DNA of 64,000 bases. It comes from Odontesthes bonariensis. Its lineage: Eukaryota; Chordata; Actinopteri; Atheriniformes; Atherinopsidae. The translations under genes were made by a program, and so were the position numbers. The stretch covers positions 36,571,711-36,635,710 of the forward strand of contig NC_134507.1 in assembly GCF_027942865.1 (NCBI RefSeq). The letters run 5' to 3'. Positions within the stretch are counted from its first letter, which is position 1; each line of letters starts with the position of its first letter. Shown one piece after another: positions 1 through 11,280 of the stretch. Below the pieces are notes generated by a model. It did not search any database, had not been told where the DNA came from, and saw nothing but the letters and a program-made list of their open reading frames with translations.

Positions 1-661
1 AAGATTTGTGCTGTAACTCATCTGAGGCTGCAGCTGACTTTATATTGGTGCTCTACCTGCTCTAATTACACTCATAAACCTCACCTGGGACCCAGTCAGA
101 TCGTGCTGCATTCAATTCAGCTCAGAAAATGAACACTTCTGACATCCCATTTAAAAAGGTTTGTTGCAACATGTGAGGAATGAACATGGGATGTTTTAAA
201 GAAGGTGAATTCCGCTTGGTCAGATACGGTGTTAAACATCTGGACCAAAGTCCTGCAGATCACTGTGGGCCCCTAATCTCTGGCTGGGGAGTGTGAGGGG
301 AGTGACAGAGATTTGGTCTGAAGGACTCCAGGTTATAACCTCGGTTCTAATACGTCACAAAGTCGTCACAGTCATGAAATTGGGGTCCAACACATCACAT
401 GTCCATTTCACTAGTGGGAGCTGCTAGTTGGGTTTCAAAGGGAAAAAAGTGAGCTCAGCATGACATAAGACTGGAGTCTTAGTAAGTTAACCTGCTGAGT
501 TCTGGAAATAACTCTAAAATAATGTTGACTCCTTGGCAGGAATAAGGAGCTCTGCAGCTCTCTCATCCAGAGGATCTAGAAGCATGGATGTGGTTTGGAA
601 CATAGCAGAGGGTGGATTCTTACTAAAGTCACGCTAACTGCCTTATGCGCACTCTGAGATG
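1..661. other. No recognised feature
   Basis: I see no long open frame, splice-phased exon pair, RNA gene or repeat end that I can name here. Confidence 0.5.
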
Positions 662-1338
662 TTTAAAGGTGCCATGGCATGAAAATAAATGGAGGTTTTT
701 ATATATTTTTAAAGGCTTTAGTGGTCCCCTTATACTGTATCTGAGTTTTTTTCCCAAAAATTCTGCCTTGGTGCAGAATTACAGCCAGTCCCGAAAATGA
801 GCTTTCCTAAGGCTCCTCAGAATGAGCTGTTTAGGGTCTGCAGCTTTAAATGCAAATTAGGGGGAGAAAGGCGGGGCAAAGTGGCGGGTGGTGGAAACAT
901 TCGTTGGTGAAATGTTTGGCGCACACATACACAAATCTCTTCGGTTCTGTCGTCACTTTCCCAGAGAAAAGTAAATCTGTCCACTGGCTCTTTAGAGGTT
1001 CTGATGCAGGAGCTCTAAACAGATTTTTCACATCCATATACAGAGCAATGAGCTGGCCAAAGAGCTGTGGGCGGGGAAAGGAAGTTTTGGCATAGCCATA
1101 TATGGGCTCTGGGTGGAAATAACCTCGACATCATATGAGGCTCCACGTCATAAGAGGCAGCTTTCCCGATCAGGCCATCTGCATGGTCACATTACCAAAG
1201 GCGGAAAATAATTTCCATTGCATAGTTTAGGTCTATCGTCATTTTTAGCCACTGGGGGGCCGCAGGCAGGCTAGAGGAACTCATATTAATGTTAAACAAC
1301 CTTAAAAAGTGAAAATTTCATGCCATGGCTCCTTTAAA
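662..1338. mobile_element. MITE with 20+ bp inverted ends
   Basis: The two ends are inverted copies of each other: TTTAAAGGTGCCATGGCATG on the left and its near-complement on the right, ending CCTTTAAA. The 677 bp between carry no transposase frame, so this is a non-autonomous DNA transposon. TTTAAA is present at both edges, and a TTAA target duplication is possible. The superfamily is not resolved. Confidence 0.7.
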
Positions 1339-2744
1339 GCTCAGATTAATATCTGAGCTGAGATGTAGAAACGTGAGACAACATGATGCAGAGCTGCTCT
1401 TTTATTAAGTGATATGAAGGAGATCTTAGATTTATTTCAGATGAACTTGATTAAACAGGACATAACGGAGGTTAAATGTTTAAAGCACCTTGTGCCATCA
1501 TTTTGTTCATATCTGGAAGTGTTTCTCAAATTTGTCTTGACGATTTCTGTGGATTTCCATCATTCCTCCTGAAAACTTGTTGCCTTGTGAGAACAACCAC
1601 AGACTCCCACAGACTCCCTGTGACACAGCAAACTTCCAACATGGGAAATGTGACATTTGAGCACTTTATAGTCTGTAGGCGACTGTTTTCTGTTCTTTGT
1701 ACTGTGGAGGCTTTAGCAGCCATCAGTGAGGTGGAACTGTACTGAAAATACAATGAAGTTAAAGTTACATTTTTAACTCATTTAAAAGGGAAAATGCATC
1801 TATTTGAATCATGCTCCTTTTTAATATGGGTCTAAGTTTCTGAGAAATTCTTTTTTACTGTAAAATGTTGACTGTCACACCTGAACTTCATATTTATTTA
1901 TGAAAATGAGAATATTTACATGCCCAGATTGTTTTAATTCTGAAAACTAACATTTGTTACAGTAGTTCACATCATCTGTCCTCAGAATTACTTTCATAAA
2001 ATCCAACAAAGACCAAACTTTATCATGTTTATATTTAAATTGCAACCTGCAGGTTTACAATGTGAGTGACTTAAAGTGTGGAAACAAGTCCACAGAAGTT
2101 TTTCTTTTAATTATTAGTCAATATATGTCGACTATCTGCAAGTAGTCCCCACAGGCAGTGTCCTTGCTGCAGGGACGACCAGGTAAGACATCTGATTCTC
2201 ACATATAGATGGAACATTTGATGTTGCATAATGCCCAGTATTAATCAGACATGTTTGTTCATGTTCCAGACAGGATAGTGAATGTTTTTGTGCACAGTCC
2301 ACTGTGTGGTTGTACAGCTCACGACTTAACTGAATATATTCCAACACCTGGCTCGCCTTCTTGCTTCCAATTGTAGAACAAAATAGATGTTTGATCTGTA
2401 AAATCTGATGTAATGGACAGAATCAATGAGAGTTGTTGGATTTATTAATTTATTTAACACATTTATTCTAACCCTCCCTGGGTACTGGGGAGGATTCGTC
2501 CCTCCATCAGACCTGATTTTCAGTCCACTTCTTGTGCCATTTTTCATAGCTTAGCCTTTTCTCCCTGTTTCCCCTCCTTAAGAACGGCTTCTTGACAGCC
2601 ACCCTTCCATGGAGCCCATTTCTGATGAGGCTTCATTGAACAGCTGAAGGTACAGATGCATCTCTCAGGGAATTACCTGGTTTCTGCAAAAATGCCATTT
2701 CATGCATGTCAAACTGTTATTTTATAGATACAAAGAAATGGGAA
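1339..2744. other. No recognised feature, AT-rich
   Basis: The stretch is AT-rich and holds only short frames with no family resemblance. I see no splice-consistent exons. Confidence 0.45.
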
Positions 2745-3290
2745 CAGATAATAATAAAATTTAATAAATTTATTTGTATAGCACCGTTCAGAAAATAAAA
2801 TTCACAAAGTGCTTCACAATACGATGCAAGTCAACATTTCATATACACATCATATGCACACATAAGAAAACACAGTAATAGCAGAAAAGCATGAGGCTAC
2901 AGAGCAGATGGGCACTTTAAGAACAGATAAAAGCTATTTTAAATAGGTGGGTCTTCAGATTCTTTTTGAAAATGTCTAAAGAAGTTGCAGACCGTAGACA
3001 TAGGGGAAGAGAGTTCCAAAGAGTTGGAGCCAATACCTCAAAGGCACGATCACCCTTTGTCTTTAGACCAGAGCGGGGGACAGTCAATAAGCTCTGGTCT
3101 GAGGACCTGGTTGTGTAATAGGGGTGCATCAGGTCACAGATGTAACCAGGTGCCTGATGATTAAAGGCTTTGTATGTGATAAGAATTTTAAACTGGATCC
3201 TGAACCTTATAGGCAGCCAGATGAGAAATTCTTCCCATCCCTGAATTTTAGCTTGAGCAGCTACTGATGATGCAGCCCTTTTGGCCACTT
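2745..3290 (-). mobile_element. L2/CR1-type LINE, 3' end fragment
   Basis: On the minus strand a 123-residue frame matches the end of the reverse-transcriptase protein of fish L2/CR1 LINEs, with landmarks LPIRFRIQFKILITYKAFN, GDRAFEVLAPTLWNSLPL and LKTHLF. It is followed by the usual 3' tail (GGTGCTATACAAATAAA) and an ATT-rich end at about 2,745. The 5' part of the element, including endonuclease and polymerase, is missing. This is typical 5' truncation. Confidence 0.75.
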
Positions 3291-4179
3291 GGTACCCGCT
3301 TCAGGTCAACCTCCTGAACAACCCAACACAAAAGGCCTTTTTCTACAGTTTGAATTTTTCCCTACATGCTAATATTCACAAGCAGGTCCTATGCTACTGT
3401 CCTGATAGGCAATGATGACCTTCTGGCCACACCTCTGCAATTGAGGCTGAGAGGCTCCTTTCAGTTTCCATGACCCAACCTCAATGGTAATGTACATTTA
3501 ATAAAAATACTCAGCTTTGTGTTTAAGATGTCATGAACAGGGTCCTCCACTAGATGTTTGCCCCCACCACCTGATCCAACTTACTTCCAGGTAGTGAGTA
3601 AGTGACAACATTGAGCCTATAAATTTTGTTTCCAAGCCACTTCACTAAAAGTAGCTGCCACATCTTTTGATTTGTGTAGCACAAGCTTCATTACAAGTAT
3701 TCAGAGTACAAGACCTTTGCAACCACAGAAGATGTTATGAAGCCATCCTTGGTCATGGACTTGCAGAAACTACTGTCCAGGTTTCACATGGCCCCAGCAT
3801 CTGATGGGTCTGCCCTTACCCAGAGCTGTAGGGTGAGGACTGCTACAGAGTGGAAAGGTTTCCCCCTCGGCACAATATGCAGCAGTGGAATCTTCTGATA
3901 GAGCTCAAGGCCACACCTTTACCCACTGCTGTCAGAGAGCTGCAGTTGGCTTTTCAGCCATTTTTAGTTGGGAATGCATTCCAAGCTGAAGCCGTCAAGA
4001 CCTTCACAAGCTCACCTTTGAGCAGATACTGTCCTTAAGTTAATGCCAACACCTTATTTATAGGATTAAGTCATGTCAACCTGTCAGGCCCTCAACCATC
4101 CCCTCCAACCCACAACTGGATGACCCAGAGACAGCTAGGAGCCATTTGATGGAGCAACAAGGTATTCAAGTTAAAGCCA
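3291..4179. other. No recognised feature
   Basis: There are short frames on both strands but none resembles a known family. This region lies downstream of the minus-strand gene ending near 4.2 kb. Confidence 0.4.
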
Positions 4180-4185
4180 TTTATT
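4180..4185 (-). other. Poly(A) signal AATAAA (minus strand)
   Basis: TTTATT on the + strand reads AATAAA on the minus strand, about 125 bp past the stop codon of the secreted-protein gene. It is well placed to end that transcript. Confidence 0.5.
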
Positions 4186-4308
4186 CAAGCGGTAGCAGCA
4201 GCGATGCCTCTAGAATATGCAGATCTGCAAGACAAAGAAAGTCAGTCACCTACCAGCAGCTACAGAGAGCACACATGCAGAGTAAAATGAGCCTCACCAG
4301 AAAGATCC

Positions 4309-5042
4309 TCAGAAGCCGCTCTGAACTTGAACCTTGTGCTGAGATGTTTTGCCGTGGTCTGGCTCAGATTCTGTTGGGCTGTAGCGGAACTGGCTGAACA
4401 GCACACGCTTCGTGTTGTAGCGGGACCGAGATTTGTAAGCGTAGACTTGATCCTCGTCGGCCACAGGAGTGAAGACTGGCTCGTCCTCGCCGCTGGTGTC
4501 AGATGAAAGGCTCCAGCTCCCATCTTCAAACTGGTAATTGCTGCCAGGAGCTCCAGACTGACCTCCCTGAGCACCATGCTGCTGTGCTCCAGAACCACTG
4601 GTTCCAGTTTGTTTCTGATATCTTGGCTTAGATAGATCTTGTCCATAAACTGAATACATGGGTGAGGAAACAGAGAATTAAGATCAGCCTTCCATTTACA
4701 CCCCGAGTCAATTTAAACTGTTTTTAGTTGCTGAGCTTTGATTGGGATCAGCTTACCGCTTTGTGCAGGAATGCAGGCGATGCTTCCAATCAGCACACAA
4801 GAAATCCACAAAACCCTGCAGAAACAGGGACATCTCATATGAAGTTCTGAGTACATTTAGAGACCAGTGGGGTCCAACCACCACCTCCCCTTAACATGCC
4901 CAGTCCTGTTGAGCTTAACTGCATATTCATAGTGTAATGCTGCGACCAAATGAGGTTCTGCTTGCCTCAGACATTTAAGGCAGCAGAGGTTCAGTGCCAC
5001 CACTTAGAAGCACTGGGATAGACTAGAAGTTACTCACCTCAT
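4309..5042 (-). CDS. Small secreted protein, three exons, unrecognised
   Basis: Three minus-strand exons join in phase: 5038-5042 (ATG AG, donor GTGAGT), 4757-4815 (acceptor TTTCTGCAG, donor GTAAGC) and 4309-4649 (acceptor GTATTCAG, stop TGA). They encode 134 residues. Residues 1-20 (MRVLWISCVLIGSIACIPAQ) look like a cleavable signal peptide, so the product is probably secreted. The mature part is rich in Gly, Ser, Gln and Tyr, then acidic (around residues 70-90), then basic and aromatic (KSRSRYNTKRVLFSQFRY), with no cysteine after the signal region. An AATAAA follows at 4180-4185. I do not recognise the family. The in-phase joints and signal peptide argue that it is real. RNA data would settle it. 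Confidence 0.65.
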
Positions 5043-5906
5043 TCTGGTGCAATATAATTAAAGCTTGCCTGGGACCTGCTGCTGCCAAACTGCACTAACA
5101 CAAAGTTCAGAGCCCTGTGACACTAACCTGAAGCTGCAGGAGCTGCTTTCATATGATCCTCAGTGCAGAGGGAACTGATTGCTCAGCGGTAACAGCTGCT
5201 GCTGAAAGGTGCAAGGCTGCAGTTAACTGGCAACAATGGACTCACATGTGGAGCATCTCAGTGATATGTCAATAAATAGATAATAATCAGGAACTCTTGT
5301 GAGTATTATGTATTTTATTTACATGTATAAATATTAAATTATAAATATAAATGATCAAATATTCTGAACTGCTGATATACGTGATAATAATAACAATAAC
5401 AATGGAAGTCGCTCTCAACACGTGAAATGCCTCTCATAGTTCATTATTAGTAGGCTAATTGATGAATAAACATCCTGCTGCTGAATATGTGTTTAAAAAT
5501 AAATAAATCAGAAGGAAACCTGCAGAAGAAAGTCTTCTAGCAGCTGTCTCTCTGTGTTTATTGGCATACAGCACGGTTAGTGAGATCCAGATCCATGTGG
5601 GCACTCAGGACGGATTTAAATAGCGACTCTGAATGGACGGTAAACCCGCACTGAAGGCCCAGTGAGCCAAAGCACGGCCGCCACTGAAAAATACATTTGA
5701 AACTTGTCAATATGTTAACTTTGCGTGTTACCTCTATAACTGGTGTTATATGTAAAACAGAGCACATGGTCAATTAGCTTTTTAAAAATGTTTATTTTAA
5801 AGAAAACGATCAAAACAAGAGTTTTTCTGGAAGAGATTTAAATAAGTTCTGAATATGCACAGAAGAGAGGTTACATTTGAGTCTATTTTCTTTGTATGTA
5901 ATGTAC
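5043..5906. other. Upstream region of secreted-protein gene; otherwise nothing recognised
   Basis: The first few hundred bases are presumably the 5' UTR and promoter of the minus-strand gene. No clear TATA or other element was placed. The rest is AT-rich. Confidence 0.35.
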
Positions 5907-6706
5907 ATAGATAATCCATGAGCCTAGTCAAGCGGTGAAGTTGTAAAGCAATGAGATGAAAAAAGTGATCAGAGCTTCATCCTCTGTGGCTGGTTGACTG
6001 TTAGAGCTTCCAGCTGCCTCTAACTCCCACACCTCAAAAAACAAATGTCCCTCACAGGGTAGACATCTCAGGTGATGTTCTGACTGGGATGGTTTATATA
6101 ATCAATATGTAGAAGTGTTTGTGTCCTACACTGTGTACCTGGAAAATACAATTATTGATCCATCACCTATTAACACTCTCATGCACTCTCCTTCACAGTG
6201 ACGGTGCTGCTGTCAACACAACTCATGATTAACTTCCGTCACAGAAATGGATGTTAATGACATGATCTTTATCCACAAGGACAATTCTTTCCAATTCTTA
6301 AAAAAATACAGTTATATTTACTTCTGCGCCCTGCATTTCTTTTGTTGAAACATCTGACGATCACCCTGTGACACACACACACACACACACAGACACGAGG
6401 AAGTTAACCAGCTTGGGCTGCTGCTGATTGGTTGGCAGACACCTCTGTTTCTATTGGCTCTCAGTCTCCATGTTGCTGATCCTGGACCTGCTGAGATGTC
6501 CCAGGCCATTGTTGGCTTTGATCCTCATACATTTAACTTTGTCCTGAGAAAGGACAAGTTCCAAAAAGTCAAACAGGGACTGCTTTTGCATTTGACGTAG
6601 TCAAACTGCATGCACCTGGAGAAGCCAAAAGGTTTACAGCACCTGGTATTCCCAGGCAGTCTCCCATCCAAGTATTAACCAGGCCCGACTCTGCTCAGCT
6701 TCTGAG
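5907..6706. repeat. Diverged duplicate of the U5-U2-5S array flank and of part of the array unit
   Basis: From 5907 the sequence matches 37281-37945 nearly base for base over about 640 bp, including the motif GATAATCCATGAGCCTAG and a CA microsatellite near 6370. From about 6333 to 6706 it also matches part of each 1,697-bp array unit (for example 39378-39657), ending with an inverted 5S fragment. It is therefore a relative of the array sequence about 31 kb away from it, lacking U5, U2 and complete 5S genes. Confidence 0.8.
6632..6706 (-). pseudogene. Orphan 5S rRNA fragment (3' two-thirds), inverted
   Basis: Read on the minus strand this is 5S rRNA from about nucleotide 44 to the 3' end. Landmarks are CTTGGATGGGAGACTGCC, GGGAATACCAGGTGCTGTAA and GCCTGGTTAATACTTGG. 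The first third of the gene is absent, so it cannot give a full 5S rRNA. It is homologous to the inverted 5S fragment carried by each array unit. Confidence 0.8.
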
Positions 6707-7460
6707 AAATATTCAAAGTTTGCTTTGTTAGAAGATACAGAGAGCAAAGATATCAGAATATTTGATGTAGCTATACGCACTTAACTAACAGGAATGTTTC
6801 ACTATGACACTGGGACCTTACTGCAGCATTTTTCAGAGTGTGGTTGAAGATGTGAGGACCTACAGACTCAGTTGGACCATCTCTGAATTCTTCAGACTTT
6901 AATTGGAGTTTGGGTTGAAAAACTGCTGGAACTGGGATGGAGAGCCATCTGTCCTTGTTCACAAACTGCTGCAAAGTCTGTTGATCAGTTCACAGTCATC
7001 GTCTTAATAATAATCTCGCAGTGCAGAGTCTCTGTATGTTTCAGATTCCTTCCAGGTCACCCAGATAAAGGAAGAAATAAAGTCAGAGTTTCAGCTTGTG
7101 CTGCCTCTCAGGTGGAGTTTAGGTGTGAGGACAGAGCACAAAGAGGCTTGAAGTCAGAGAGCTTCTCAGTTTGGGACAGGAGGAGGAGATGCTGGTGAAC
7201 ATGGAGGATGAAGAAGCATCTCTGAGCTCCCGCTGAAATCAATTCCCTCGCTGAGCTGATCGATCAGCAAGTCTGTGAAGTCAGAGAAAACCTCAGAAGG
7301 AAACAAAGGAAGTGCTATGCTAAAATACCATCAGTTAAAGTTCTGTTTCAAATGATCCTCCTGCAGTCAGAAGCAGGATTATTCATATTCAAATCAACAC
7401 CAAAATGTGAAAAATCAGAGGTCTTTCCACTCATTCGCATATTTTAATATAATCTGAGAT
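6707..7460. other. No recognised feature
   Basis: No gene, RNA or repeat end is identified between the orphan 5S fragment and the hAT MITE. Confidence 0.4.
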
Positions 7461-7468
7461 ATTCTGAT

Positions 7469-7939
7469 TAGGGCTGTGACTCGATTAAAATTTTTAATCG
7501 AGTTAACTACAGGCTTTGAAATTAATTAATCGAAATTAATCGCATTTTAATCGCATATACTTTATCCTTTAGAAAATTAACATTTTCAACAATATTTCAA
7601 CAAACACAGAACATATCCCTATTTGAAATCTGAATGTAGCATGCATGAAAACACAGTATATAGAATCTTGGATGTTAAGCTGCGTTGGGCCCCCATTAGC
7701 TTCCACGCTAGCTGCTACATGTTTAGCGTTGAGGTGATATTTGAGGCTTGATACGCTGCGGTGATACGCAAATTCCTTGTTGCATAATCTGCAACGCTTC
7801 CATCCGTCTGTATTTAAAAAAAAAATTAAATAAAAAAAAAAAAAATGATAGTGTGCGATTAAAATGCGTTATTTTTTTTAACGCGATAATATGTGTGTAG
7901 TTAATTAATCGAAATTAACGCGCTAAAGTCCCAGCCCTA
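7469..7939. mobile_element. hAT-type MITE with 8-bp target duplication
   Basis: The element starts TAGGGCTGTGACT and ends AGTCCCAGCCCTA (inverted ends). It is flanked on both sides by ATTCTGAT (7461-7468 and 7940-7947), an exact 8-bp target duplication as expected of the hAT superfamily. The interior is AT-rich with many ATTAATCGAAATTAA-like inverted motifs and no transposase. Confidence 0.85.
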
Positions 7940-7947
7940 ATTCTGAT

Positions 7948-8547
7948 ATATAACAGCACTGCTCAGAGCACTAAAAACTGTCAAAATCATCTAAAATTAT
8001 TAACAATAATTCAACTCCACCAGTCTGGTCGCTTGTTTCTCTCTTCTGATTTTGCTGAAGACGGACACAGGATTTAGAGGATGTTTAAGGAATGTTTGAA
8101 TCTAATCATTCCTTTTGTTTAAACATATGAATTTGAGCAAAACTGAGAAACTTATAAAATGAATACAAAGTATGTAGTTGTGGTTAGGTATGATCACTGA
8201 TGAGCTGAAAGAAGAAGACAGGAAACTGTGGGAATTTGGTCAAATAGTTAAGTGTCCTTTACTTTCCCTTAAATATGTTTGGGCATGTGGAAACACATGG
8301 CACCCCATTAAACTCATTGGTAAGTGTCCTCTGGAGCAGCTTCTTTGAATGAGTCTGTGAAGCTGCAGTGAGTGATGGTCATTGGTCGTGTTGTCCAGGT
8401 GGAGGCGCTGCAGGAGCAAGAAACAGCTGTGCTTTGTAAGGGAAAGAGAAGCCAGAGAAGCAGCGAGGAAGCTGCTAAAAGATGCCAAAGAGTGTTGTTG
8501 TAGCGCGCGTGCAGTGTGTTGTGTGTGTGGAAGAGCAGAAAGAGTGT
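7948..8547. other. No recognised feature
   Basis: Nothing nameable. It forms the 3' flank of the minus-strand 7SL gene. Confidence 0.4.
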
Positions 8548-8847
8548 AAAAAGACTGAGTCCCGCTGTATTACTCAGGCTGCACTACAGCATCTATTCAC
8601 AGGTGCGATCCCACTACTGAGCAGCACGGGGGCTTTGCCCTGCTCCGTTTCCCACCTGGGCCGTTGCCCCCCTCCTTAGACAACCTGGTGTTCCTGGGCT
8701 AACCCAGGCGCACCATATTGATACCCAACTTAGTGCGGACACCCGATGGACATAGTCCTCTGCAGCTCAGAACTCCTGAGTTCAAGCGATCCACCAGCCT
8801 CAGCCTCCCGGTAGCTTGGATTACAGGCGCGCGCCCCCGCTCCCGGC
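8548..8847 (-). ncRNA. rn7sl: 7SL (SRP) RNA gene, full length
   Basis: On the minus strand 300 nt match vertebrate 7SL end to end. The 5' Alu domain begins GCCGGGAGCGGGGGCGCG and contains GGGAGGCTGAGGCTGG and GGATCGCTTGAA. The S domain has GGGTGTCCGCACTAAGTT, TCAATATGGTG and the helix-8 motif GGAAACGGAGCAGG. The 3' part has AGTAGTGGGATCGC and CCTGTGAATAG, and the gene ends in a T run that serves as pol III terminator. 7SL is the RNA scaffold of the signal recognition particle, which targets nascent secretory proteins to the ER. The length equals the usual ~300 nt. It is preceded by a CRE at -43 to -50, as in known 7SL promoters, which argues for an active gene rather than a retrocopy. Confidence 0.92.
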
Positions 8848-8889
8848 GACAGGTGCTCTCATTCAAGCAGGTTTTGGGCTTTTTGATCC

Positions 8890-8897
8890 TGACGTCA
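8890..8897 (-). promoter_or_regulatory. CRE/ATF site of the 7SL gene
   Basis: TGACGTCA, a perfect palindromic CRE, lies 43-50 bp upstream of the 7SL start. Vertebrate 7SL genes are known to use an upstream ATF/CRE site at about this distance together with internal pol III elements. Confidence 0.8.
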
Positions 8898-8996
8898 TCA
8901 GCGAGCTAATTTGCTGTCGAGGAACGAAATAAAGCATCTTTTAAACGTTAAAGGCTGATCAGTGATGAAACATTTTGACAAAATGTGACTGACTGG

Positions 8997-9533
8997 TTAA
9001 AGGTAGGGTAGGAGATCCTGGATTTTGAGTCCAGCGAAGCTGCTTTTTGAAAATACACAGGTCAAAAGTCCCAACCCATTTCTTCAGACTTCCCCCCGAA
9101 GCCACGCCTCTAGAGTACATGAACGCGCAATGCTTGTTCAGGAGCGTTCACACGTTGCCGTATTTAGTATTTAGTATATGCTAACTATACGTTTAATAAT
9201 GCTAGGTGCTAGCCAAGCCGGCTCTAGTTTAGCTTCCTGCCAAGCTTCTGGACGCGTAATTCGTTCACGGAGCAGGGTAAGCGCACAGGGCGAAGGAGGG
9301 GGAGGGAGGAGCAGATTGCAGTTTGATAGACGCATCAGAATCCAATCATCGTTAACAGTCCGTTCAGTATGATTGGATAGTGTTTTTCCTGGATTGTTCG
9401 TTCTAGAGGCCACTTAAACTTTTCATTCTTGTGTCAAAACTTTTAATTAATTGGTTGCAATGGGGGTGTGAAGAGTATTTCAAGCAATATGTAAAAAAAT
9501 GCTCCAGAAAAAGATCCCCTACCCCACCTTTAA
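8997..9533. mobile_element. MITE with TTAA at both ends
   Basis: The inverted ends read TTAAAGGTAGGGTAGGAGATC on the left and, as the complement of the right end, CTTAAAGGTGGGGTAGGGGATC, that is, about 20 bp with few mismatches. TTAA occurs at each edge (8997-9000, 9530-9533), compatible with a piggyBac-like TTAA duplication. There is no transposase inside. Confidence 0.7.
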
Positions 9534-9550
9534 GTTTGACGTTTGATATT

Positions 9551-9925
9551 CCATCCATCCATCCATTATCTATACCGCTGAATCCGTCGATCGGGTCGCG
9601 GGTGGGCTGGAGCCTATCCCAGCAGTCAATGGGCGAGAGGCGGGGTACACCCTGGACAGGTCGCCAGTCCATCGCAGGGCCACATAGAGACATACGAGAC
9701 AAACAACCATGCACGCTCACTCCTAAGGACAATTTAGAGATGCCAATCAACCTAACATGCATGATTTTTTTGGACAGTGGGAGGAAGCCGGAGTACCCGG
9801 AGAGAACCCACGCATACACGGGGAGAACATGCAAACTCCACACAGAAAAGCCCCAGCTGGGTGTTGAACCTGGAACCTTCTTGCTGTGAGGCGACGGTGC
9901 TAACCACCAGACCACCGTGCAGCCC
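9551..9925 (-). mobile_element. tRNA-headed SINE with 12-bp target duplication
   Basis: Read on the minus strand from 9925, the head holds a pol III A-box-like TGGTGGTTAGCACCG and a B-box-like GGTTCAACACC, as in tRNA-derived SINEs. The body is the common fish repeat with GGAGAACATGCAAACTCC (+ strand), and the tail is (ATGG)n at 9551. ACGTTTGATATT flanks both sides (9539-9550 and 9926-9937), so the insertion is intact. It lies 6 bp past the end of the preceding MITE. Confidence 0.85.
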
Positions 9926-10214
9926 ACGTTTGATATTGATTAAACATTTTTCTTTGGTACTCCGTAAAACCTCAATTTCTGATCAACTTCAGAGGAGTTT
10001 CTCATTTCTGCCTCTTTAACACTGACAGATCAGCTCACCAAACTCCTCCCGTCGATGCTTTCCACTTCCGTTCTGGCGGGCTCCGGTTTGTTTTGCTAGC
10101 TAGCTCCGATATCGACGCAGTGAGAAAAAGGATGGAAAACCTTAAGAGGAAAAGTGGTTCGGGAACGACGTGCAGTAGTTGGCTGCACTTGAACGAGTGG
10201 TTAGATAGAGAGTG

Positions 10215-10400
10215 CTTTGACAAATGTCCGCATACATGTGGAAAGAGCAATCCAGAGACTGAAGATCTTTAAGATTTTATCCCAGACTGTTCCCATCATG
10301 GCACGTAAACTGGACAACATCTTGACCATCTGTGCTGGCCAAGTTAACCTGAGAAGTGATGATCACTTCTCACTGATCAGAATGCCTCATGAGGTTTAGA
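10215..10400 (+). pseudogene. Harbinger/ISL2EU-type transposase, C-terminal relic
   Basis: A 60-residue frame contains RIHVERAIQRLKIFKILSQT and ILTICAGQVNL, the C-terminal signature of DDE_Tnp_4 (Harbinger/ISL2EU) transposases. The catalytic core upstream is not readable and only scattered short frames precede it. It is a decayed fragment. Confidence 0.6.
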
Positions 10401-10998
10401 ATCTCACCTGTGTCCCTGTTAGTATATGTTTAACAGTTAATATTGTAAATTATTATAGTGATGTAATTGTGTGGGGTCGTTTTGTATTTCACTTTTTAAT
10501 ACCTGTTAGGATTAAATACATGATCTTTCTAGTTGAAGCCATTTGTTTCATTTCCTCAAAACAATGAATTAATCCAGTGTTATTAATGTAAAGTACGAGT
10601 TTACTATGAATGAACTGTGTTAAAAGAAATTGTAGCACTCTAAGGGAGATAGGGCACTCATGATCGTAGTTCAGTTTAATAATGAAATGAAATTACATCA
10701 ACCTTCAATGCTGGTTTGGCAACGGTATTATCCGGGACCTATCCCGGCCCAAACCATCGACCTGGGCTGCTTGGCCCATGGGGAAAATAGTTGTAACTAA
10801 TTTTTGTCACTTATCTTATTCTTGTATTAATATCAATTCAACTGTAGTCTGCATAAATTCACCATTGCAGCGCAGCCGCCTGCTGCATCACAGCAGATTA
10901 AATAGGTTCTACCATGTAAGGGAATTCTCTCCTCCCAAATGTTTCAGATGGTTTGGCCCATGGCTCGTCTTTTATGGCGCGAAACAGAGCGCGTCAGT
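10401..10998. other. No recognised feature
   Basis: AT-rich, apart from a short GC-rich patch near 10,740 (CCGGGACCTATCCCGGCCC). Confidence 0.35.
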
Positions 10999-11110
10999 GA
11001 TGGAGGGTAGAAAGAGGCCAGGTGGAACAGAGAGGGCTAAGCTCAAAAAAAGACAGGAGGTGGCACCCAAATGTGCCAAATTGACAGATATCTTCTCAAG
11101 ACAAGCTGGT
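10999..11110 (+). pseudogene. Possible N-terminus of a hAT/ZMYM-type transposase
   Basis: The frame beginning MEGRKRPGGTERAKLKKRQE and leading to a LTDIFSRQ motif resembles the start of TTF/ZMYM-type hAT-derived proteins. Nothing follows in frame. The fragment is short and the assignment is weak. Confidence 0.3.
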
Positions 11111-11280
11111 AGGTTACTGAGCGATATGGATAATAGGCCGGGTTGTGTATTTGATCAAATAGGCTATAACGTGGCGAACGTTTGCAATGTCAACTCAACT
11201 GTCATCTGACAGCTTTTGTTGTTAAAGATGTAAAATCTCACAATTTATATGATTTAGAAGTGTATTCCTATATTCAAAGA

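Noticed and set aside
6318-6509. A conserved small protein shared with 37715-37906
   Set aside because: The frame is shared because the two segments are duplicates. It runs through a CA microsatellite and shows no protein family.
8548-8847. An Alu-like 7SL-derived SINE
   Set aside because: The copy has both Alu and S domains, 300 nt, a terminator and an upstream CRE, with no A-tail or target duplication.
9551-9925. A functional tRNA gene (A- and B-box-like motifs)
   Set aside because: The motifs lie in a 375-bp retroposed element with target duplications, and no cloverleaf fold is evident.
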